Positions 56,101 through 64,000 of a stretch of DNA of 64,000 nt are shown piece after piece (positions within the stretch are counted from its first letter, which is position 1; every line of letters starts with the position of its first letter). The translations under genes were made by a program, and so were the position numbers. Source of the stretch: Durusdinium trenchii. Its lineage: Eukaryota; Sar; Dinophyceae; Suessiales; Symbiodiniaceae. The stretch covers positions 464,615 to 528,614 of the forward strand of contig CAXAMN010025328.1 of assembly GCA_963970005.1 (NCBI GenBank), read 5' to 3'. The notes under the pieces were generated by a model. That model saw only the letters and a program-made list of their open reading frames with translations, made no database searches and was not told the DNA's origin.

Positions 56101-59100
56101 CCAGCGTCGAGCCTCTGGCGGCAAAACTTCAATTGGATCCTTAAATGCATCTCTGGCTGGTGGCTTCAGCTCCCTTGAATATTACTCCAAGTAAAGGTGG
56201 ATCAAAAAAGACCTGGGGCCACCAGCCAGATCCCCCCCCGACCGGGCGGATGGATGCCCTGACCATGTCCAGGTCCGGCACTCCAAGGCGCTTGATCCAT
56301 GGCGCGAGCGGGCCCTTTGCACCGCAGGATCCCCTCAATGAACCTCGCCGTCCGTGGGTCCGACGTGGCACTGAGGGAAGTGTGGGGTGTGTCTCCATAA
56401 CCCCCGTGCCGATGTGCGCCTCGAAGTAGAAGTGGACAGACAAAGACTACTGAGCACCTGGGTTCTCTACAAGCACCTGGGTTGGATACAGGGTAGAACC
56501 GTAAACCTGTAGCCGCTGTAGCCCGCTCCTGGAGTGATGCAAGGCATTCTAGATTCGAAGACCCCCAAATCAAGCTCAGCAGTACAAGATTAAGCATTGG
56601 CAGGTGATGGCATCCTTGGCCCATTTGTGGATGATCGAAGCACGGAGATGGTTTCACAAACCATTCAGCCGCTGTAACTGTCGCAGGCCGTTCAGCTTGG
56701 AGACGGTTTTCTCCCAAATTGACGCACCCTTCAGAACTTTGTGCCAAACTGAGTGAGAATTCAATGGAGCTTACCAGTGGCTCCACATATGATAATCCTA
56801 ATCCATGTTGACAAACACTCCCTGAAAGAAGCATGGGTTTGTGGAGTTCATCCCCTTGTTTGGTATATTCGGAAAATGGTCATCCTTTCAGTTCCGGGGA
56901 GTGGCATGGTGGGACACCTCCTTAACCTGAACATCCCAACTCCACATGCTGTCAGATCAGATGCTCGTCCATGGTCATTTCACCATCACCTCAGGATCCG
57001 TGCGTCCGTGCGTCCGTCGCTGCTGATGTCGCGACCATCAGGCGCAATCAGCAGGCTCTGCCGATCCGTCCGGTGCATGGGATGGAATTGCCAACAAGGA
57101 AGCGATCTCAGGCACCCAACGAGCTTCTTGTATCACCCAACGAGCTTGTCATTGACTGATCAGCATCAGTGGTTGGCTTTTGCTGACGAAGTGCCACAAA
57201 TTCGGATCCCAAAGCCATGAGACACAGTGTTGTATAAAAGAGCTTCTATTAAACGGTCAGATATGCGCAGCCGCCTGGGAGGCAATAAGAAATCCTCGGC
57301 ACCGGGATTGTGGAGAATCCCAGGGTTTTGCACCCACCGGTGCCCCAAATAAGCATTCACCGCCGATGGTCCTCAATGAGCAGGAAGCGATTTGAACCAA
57401 TCTGTTGACCAGCTTCACCTAAGGACCTATTTGGTGTGGGACTGCTAGGCTGCTAGGCCCAAACAACTCAACACCCTGTGAAGCCAACTCTAAAAAGTCA
57501 AGAACTATACTCTCTCATCAAGTGCCCAGATGGAGTGGTCTTGCCCAACAAGCTCAGTGGATCTTCCTACCGACGCCCAGCTTCGACCCCGTTCAATGCG
57601 TGCCCAGGACCTAAGTGTCATCTCGACCTGGCTTGGACGAGTAGGGAAAAAAACACGTCCTGACGACCTGATAGAATGCCAGTGACCGTTGTCAATCAGG
57701 TGAAAGAGCGCGGTGCTGTCCATCACATCCTCACCATAAGGCCGAAGCTTCACTGCCACGCTAGGACTCGGGCTAAATTTGATCCATATATAATTGATGT
57801 TAAATACTGGGGGCGGGGGCGGTAATTTCGCAACCTACTCACATACCACCAACATCTTGCTTCGAAGTCGCCGACTAACTGTACTTGGTAACCAGTGTCC
57901 CTTTGCCCGGCCATCCAGTGCCTTCCCGTCCCCATTCAGTGGCCATTCCATGGGTGACCACCTGTGACAGTCACACTCCCGGGTCAGCTCACATGGACTC
58001 GGGGAGATATGCCTGTATTCAGGGTCAGTCTATGTGAGTGTTCAGTGGCGGTATATACATGTTGGTGTGATTTGAGGTCACTATCATGTTCATTTCATGG
58101 GATGCACCGTGCTCGCGTGCAAGCTGGGCACCGCTGCAAATCTGAATTCTTCATTAGTGAGGAAATAGTCGGGTCCAGGCTCAGCCAAGCCAGAAATAGT
58201 TGAGGCCAGTGCCAATGCAATTTGCTTGTCCCTGGCATCATTGGGCATCCGTGCTACATGTCATGTTGTTGTTGCATGTCACCTGTGAACCTGGGCGGCA
58301 TTGGAGTTCTCGGCAGCTTCGGGTATTCAAGAGCAGCATGTTCACTCAGAGAGGGGGACTTCGGAAGAAATAGCAAGAGAGGCCCCCAGTCATCCAAAGT
58401 GCTGGGACCTCTTCTTCTGTCCTCCAAATACGTCGAATGGCCAGTGGTGCCCCCCCAAAAAAGATCAAAAAAAGCCAGAACGTTCCCCTGACCCATGCGA
58501 TCTCACGGAAAACCATCCATCCCCAGTCCCCAGTCGGTCGCCCCTCCAAACTGCATCGCCCCAAAGCACGCCGCAGAAAGAGCCGAAACGACGCCACCGA
58601 GAAACCGGTTCCAGCGCTCTCGTCGCGGCGACGGGTCGGAGCTAGAGATCCCCCCTTGGGCCGAGCATCGACGTCTAAGGTTTGAAAATAAGCCACGACC
58701 TGAAGCGAGAAGTCCCTTGAGAGAGGGACTCCACCAGTAGATGTTCGTAGGATGACATGAATTTTGGGGGGGATGGCCAGGGTATGTAGCGCTTGCTGAG
58801 GGGCAAATACTGTAAGTGGAGTCAGCATTTCTTTGTAGCCTAAAGTGCTGATGAAACATACAAAAGAATAGGAGGCATTCATTGCCATGTGTGGATCGGC
58901 CCTGCGCTCTGCGAACATGCCACTAAAAGGTAGAAAGACACTGTTATGAATCAAGGCCCTCCCTACGCTTCTAACTGGGAGGTCCGTCGAAAAAACCTCC
59001 AAAACGAAAAATCGAACCTCCGAGCGAAGAAAGCAGTTGGCAAAGACCTCCACAAGCGATCCGAGCACGCAAAGGAAGTGAGAAATGCCCAGGCCCAGCC

Positions 59101-60770
59101 CGCCCAGACCCAGGTCTTGCGAGGAATCTCCCCCCTGTTGAGGCCACAGAAGATCAGGATCGACATAGCTGGATCTTCCAACTATACAGACTATACACTG
59201 TGCATCATGTCTGCCCAAATGGGCGGGGGTTTTCAGAGATGAAAAGGCAGAAATGTTGCATAGTTGGAAGATCTATAGGTATATATGGTATATATCAACT
59301 ATCCCTCCAAAGAGGCGGTGCTACTTCGACTTGAAACACAACACCGCCTTTTCCCCCCACTCACTGGGCCCTGTGTCTCTTTGGTGTGAGCCGCCTACGG
59401 AGGGGAAACAACTAACGCGGACTCCGGCTTGTTTCCAATGGCGTTCGTAGGACATCCATCTTTGCCAAATGTCGCGCAGGGACATGAGACATGACACTGT
59501 CATGACACTTGCCCCAGCAGACCGCCCAGCGCGGTGAGTTCCAAACGTGCCTCTGATGCTTCCTTGTCAGAAGCTTCACCCTCTTGGAGTCTTACAGCTA
59601 ACTTACCAAGATCTAATTAGTAAGGTTTCTGGGGTTCTCCTCTCAACAAAAGACCCAACATGCACTCCACTTTCAAGGGGCCATTGGATTGGCCAGTATG
59701 GTGGACAACTTCTCCTCTGTGACCATTCCTCAGCCGAGCCGGGTCTTCACCACCGGAAGCGCAGCTGTGCGCGACTGCCGCCGCAGCATAGCGCGCTGAC
59801 CAGGGATCACCAAACGGAGAATGGTGACGGGCGGCGGCCAGGGATTTGGAAAGATACATTTACGTCTCCGGAATTCATCCTTGAGACCCTCCCTCCCTCT
59901 TTTCCCCAGGCCGCATGGTGGCATCGAGAACCTATCTGTTTCTTATGGAGGAGGAGAGGCCATGGAAACCTGAAGCTGTAGGGTGTGTCAGCTAGGCCGC
60001 TGGGTCCGAATCCACGAGATCGCGCACGGATTGGTTTGAGTTCAAGTTCACTGCAAGCCTTCAGGTGTCTACGTACGTGGTCAGTCCCTCTCGACCCACT
60101 GGCCAGCGACAGGGAAAATCCAACTTTCTCAACGCCAACTTTCTCTGAAGTCAGCCTTCCTGATATCAGTATCTGTCCATCAAGTCTGCATCAGAATCAG
60201 AATCGGCATCCATCCTTCCAACATCTCACATCTTTCCTATGGATGTTGGATGATGTTGCCTAGTCGCCAAAATGGAACCCATAGCAGTTGCGCGTTGGGC
60301 TCGACCTCTCTGCACCGTCCGGTCCTCCGCCTACCTAGACCCGGGAGTCGACCGCCCCGGTGTGGCCGTCTGATGGAGGTGAAGGGCTCTGCAGGCTCTA
60401 ATGGTTACTCCAAACGATAGGGCTGTGAGTTCAAGAACGTTGTAGTCAGAGTGCATGGGCTAAAGAGCCCCCATGTCAAGTTGGAACTGCCTGCGAGTTG
60501 ATGGAAGACAAAGGTGGCACCACCTGAGCTGCTAAAAACAACTATCAATGGTCTTCATCTGAGATGCCGGAACTGCATCACAAAAAGAATCAAAAGGATC
60601 TCAACACCCAAAGGCCCTGCGGAGAGTAAAAGTAAACTTCTGGAGCCTTGTTGGGGCAAAGAACTAAGGAAGTAGCTGTGAATATAGGCACCTGCCAGTA
60701 TCTTCCAATATCAGGTCACAACATGTCACAACCATCCAGTGACACCACGCTTGTTGCAAAACGGGAGTCC

Positions 60771-60845
60771 ATCGGATGTGTTGTCAATGGCCTTAAAAAT
60801 CTGCTCCAGCTTGCGGACGTAGGAGGCCTTCTTGCTTAGCCTCCG
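60771..60845 (-). CDS. Possible EF-hand-like exon of an unidentified gene
   Basis: The minus strand encodes RRLSKKASYVRKLEQIFKAI followed by DNTSDG, which looks like the first helix and half-loop (D.x.x.DG) of an EF-hand. It could start after AG before GCTAAG and end at GATG before a GA donor, fitting the splice style of the window. It is only about 25 codons long and no neighbouring exons were found, so confidence is low. Confidence 0.25.
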
Positions 60846-60849
60846 GGAG

Positions 60850-63800
60850 GCAGGAGGCCCTTCCCATCCGGTCCTTCCGGGGGGGTCGAAGCGTGTGCAG
60901 TGACAAAGCCTGGCCTCAACGGAGTCAAGTGGTGGCTCAAAGCTTCGACAAGGGAGTGCCACGCGGAAAGCAACCCTCCTTCAGAATCCAAAAGCGTGTC
61001 AAGCGTTTCTATTCCTAAAAGGACCCCTAAAAGGACCCCTTTTGGGTGTGCCTGAGTTGGGCCGGGTTGTGAAGGAGCGGTGTTGTGAGTTCAGCTGCCG
61101 CGTCACCGCTCGCGTTTGCCACGACACTGCGGGGTTGATGCTCGGGTGCGGGCACACGTTCTGAGGTTCATTTAGCTTGTTCAGCAAGTGTCCTCAACTG
61201 ACAAATTGAACGTTCCTGCAAGATCTGTTGGCAGAAGTCAACCCACACGGCGTACTTAAGTCAACCCACACGTCGCGTCGGGTCCACGGATGGCGGAACC
61301 GAGTCCATGTGCCGTATGATGGTGGTTTTTGGACCCGTTCGGGGATCCATGCCGTACCGAACCTCAGGTACGGTGATTTCCTGGCACTGCTCATTATAGA
61401 CGGTAGGTTTGGAGGGTCCAAGTGGCTTCTGAGAAGGTACTTGGATCCCGGTGAGGTAAGCCACTAACACAATCCCAGCATCGGGCTTTGATGCGCATGG
61501 GTGCAATGATGAATACCATTCGCGTCTTCAGTCGTGACATGCAAAATGTTTGTGATCCATTCCGGTACCAGTCTGCCTGTCCAACCTGGTTGCTTGGTTG
61601 CGTGTCCTTTACCAAGTGGGTTTGGCGTTGGAGTTCGGGAATTTTGGGGTGGCAAGTTGCTACCTCCGAAAAGCCAGCTCCCGCCTGTCAACCACCAAGG
61701 CCTCTGCATCATTCTGCGCCGCGTCAAGAGTATCTTTCAAAAAGATTGCGGAGATCACACCTGGAGTCATCAAGAAACAACATGAACTTCACGGAAGTTT
61801 AAACTGCTATCACGCTGGGAAGGGCAACCCGTGTGGGGCCCCGGAAAGCTCACAGGAACGTGCAAAAACCGCCCGGAACCAAATCACAAACCGCAAGTTT
61901 TTAAGAAACCGATATGCAACGCGAACCGCTTGGAACCGACACCGAAACCAGCCAAGAACTGATTGAAACAGCAATTCCTCTCTGCTGCATCAAGTCTTCA
62001 TCTGCTCCGGCTCAGCAAACTGTCTTGGTGCCTTGTCTGCACCAAGTCGGAACAAAGTCATGCTACAGCTGGCACCAAGCCATCTGCATGTGTGGCATTG
62101 GCCCGGACATTACCACGAACCGCAACATGAAAGAACCGTGTTGAAAATTACGCCAGAGTTGAAGCCAGCAAATTCATCATAGATCATACAAAAAACAAAA
62201 TAACATCGGTTTGAAGGTTTGATTAGCAAGCATCATGGAGGAGTCTTTTGGTATGGGGGAAGGGTTGGCATACCAAAACCAATGTTCATGTTTGTCCCCT
62301 TGATGAGTCCTTGGCTTGAGCGGGCAGAAAAGCTTTGGTCAGCCTCTTGACCACCTTGGCCTTTCACAGGCCGCCTCGAGCCATAAAAAACCCGACCACG
62401 GTTGCAACGAAGTAATGAGTAGCGGAGGTAGCAGGCATAGCAAGCAGAAAGCACACAGCAGCCAGCCAGCGAGGCCAGATCCTTGCCAAAGAAAATGGAT
62501 GAACGGTCCGTAGGGCGGAAATAGAATCCAGAAAGGAAGGCGCCTAGTAGGCGCCCCGAACGAGAAAAAGCCGTTTGTGCTGGCCAGGAACGAATGACCG
62601 CAAATACTATGATGGTGATATAGACAATGAAGAAAAACCTCAGCTCAATTGCCGCTGGTCTCGATTTCGTCCATGTCCAAGTTTGTTTCACGCTGCCAAG
62701 TTCGAGGGTGTGATAACCGCATCTTGGAGTGCCACACCGTCTCCACCCAAAGCTGCCATGATTCATCACAATGAAGCCAAGAAACACATAGGAGTGGCTG
62801 ACCCTTTCCAGCACTGGCCTAGCATTGGTCGGCCTCGGCTTGCAAAACAAGGGGCTAAATCAAACACCAATCACCAAAGTCCCCGCACTTAAAAACGCGA
62901 ACACGATGAAAACACACACATTCCCATGTTTACATGTTTACATTTGTCATCATTTGTCCATGTTTGTTCCGGTCACGCTCAACATTTATCCAACCCCATT
63001 TGAGAAGATTTTGAGAAGAACTAGGCTCACACCGGGAACGGCACCAATAGGGAACAAACATGACCACTGAATATACATATGCATGTATATATATATGTAT
63101 ATATATATATTATTTATTAAAAAAAAAAACTATATATAAACGCACAATCGTATTGAAAATGGGAAGCGCAACGCCACAAACAGAAGATCCGGCAGCAGCA
63201 CAGCCAGAAGCATTGAGGATGCCAAGGCTTAGCCAGCAGTTACAGCAACTGCACGGCTTAGCCCAGCTAAGGGTGATAACTGCGTTTGTGCGCAGCCCAG
63301 GGGGGGACCTTTCTCCACCTGAGAAAATGTCAGGGTCCAGTGGTCGCCTGGCAGTTATCCAAACCAGCCATTCCTCGCCAACGAAACCACCACCTGCAGT
63401 GGGGAGGAATGAAGAAACTGTAACTTCCAAACAATCATGCCGGTCATCCGATGGTTGGGGGTGAACCATAGAAGATCAGGTTGTGAAACCGATCCGGCCA
63501 GCGGTTTCACGAAACTCAAAGGTTGCGAAAGCCCCAATGAGTTATGAATCCCAAGAACCATGACCATGTTATCATGAAGCCTCATTTGTTCCACAGGCTA
63601 CGGTGAGCCTGGGAACAAGGATGCCCCCCTGGCGGCAGGGACTCCGAGAGCGATCTGGAGTGGCTGCCGTTAGATTCTTGAACCAGGGGGTCACAAAGGG
63701 GTGGTGTTTGGTCCCTAAGTGAGTGGATAATGGGCACCCCTAACCTCCACTAGGCACCCCTTTGTGACTCCTGGAATGTGCTTTCTTGTATTGACTTAGT

Positions 63801-64000
63801 CCATCTTCCATCTCCGTGCTTGGCTCATCAGTCTTCCTGGCCCTGTCCCTCTGATAGGCAACCAAGCTGCCAATTGCCGGCAAAGGTCACCTCTGTACGA
63901 ATCAGATGCGGGGAGCCCGATCGGGCTCGAGGGTTCGAGGGTCATGGGGGTCGATGGTCCCATATGACCAACCGACTCGACACCAAAACAAGTAACCAGC
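60850..64000. other. Right end, no gene recognised
   Basis: This holds a (TA)n and A-rich tract (63080-63140) and short overlapping open frames. A 205-codon minus-strand open frame at 62233-62850 has hydrophobic stretches but no recognisable family or codon bias. Confidence 0.4.

Larger units (their letters stand above)
48560..60760. other. Long stretch without recognised gene
   Basis: Contents seen: one good hairpin element (49549), an ATCC repeat (49821), a TC/TA microsatellite (50141), a short hairpin at 53104-53144, an AT-rich tract (53211-53260), a small inverted repeat near 57986-58032, and ordinary non-coding DNA. A GC-rich exon-like scrap at 56250-56440 changes frame in the middle and is not called. 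Confidence 0.45.

Noticed and set aside
58346..59218. 290-codon minus-strand frame
   Set aside because: Composition shifts along its length, several overlapping frames are open on both strands, and no domain is seen.
62233..62850. 205-codon minus-strand frame with hydrophobic stretches
   Set aside because: No recognisable family, no clear codon bias and a competing open frame on the other strand; may be chance.

Overview
The window looks like dinoflagellate nuclear DNA, probably from a Symbiodiniaceae-like alga; the species cannot be told. Four things support this. Three tandem same-strand copies of one ribosomal protein gene are present. Introns use GC and GA donors far more often than GT, and every acceptor is AG followed by G. 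Spliced-leader-like remnants (TTTTGGCTC-type) lie 65-95 bases upstream of each ATG. A very large dinoflagellate-style retroelement occupies the left end. All genes recognised with confidence are on the minus strand.

Left block (about 69-17080): a broken, roughly 17 kb non-LTR (LINE-like) retroelement. Read 5' to 3' on the minus strand it holds a basic coiled-coil N-terminus, several thousand residues of unrecognised polyprotein with a membrane-like segment and a recurrent acidic-FMQ motif, an RNase H domain, an endonuclease (EEP) domain, a reverse transcriptase, Cys/His knuckles and a C-terminal domain resembling a C5-cytosine methyltransferase. Frameshifts and one in-frame TGA split it into six open segments.

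Middle block (19383-43028): three head-to-tail copies of RPL4 (large-subunit ribosomal protein uL4), here called A (43.0-35.2 kb), B (34.8-28.7 kb) and C (28.3-19.4 kb). Each has 14 exons of the same length, encoding 410 residues, with all introns at the same positions. Stop-to-ATG spacers are only about 350-375 bases. Introns are much more diverged than exons and carry microsatellites, G-rich duplications and small hairpin elements.

Inside intron 4 of copy C, on the same strand, sit two tandem copies of an unexpected open reading frame. Its sequence resembles the DAC (diadenylate cyclase, DisA_N) domain of bacteria and archaea, followed by hydrophobic segments. The upstream copy has lost the catalytic-motif Asp and is frameshifted; the downstream copy keeps DGM and RHD motifs. 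This is the most unusual feature of the window.

Right block (43.1-64 kb): about 21 kb in which no complete gene is recognised. It holds hairpin (MITE-like) repeats, simple repeats and two weak single-exon candidates.
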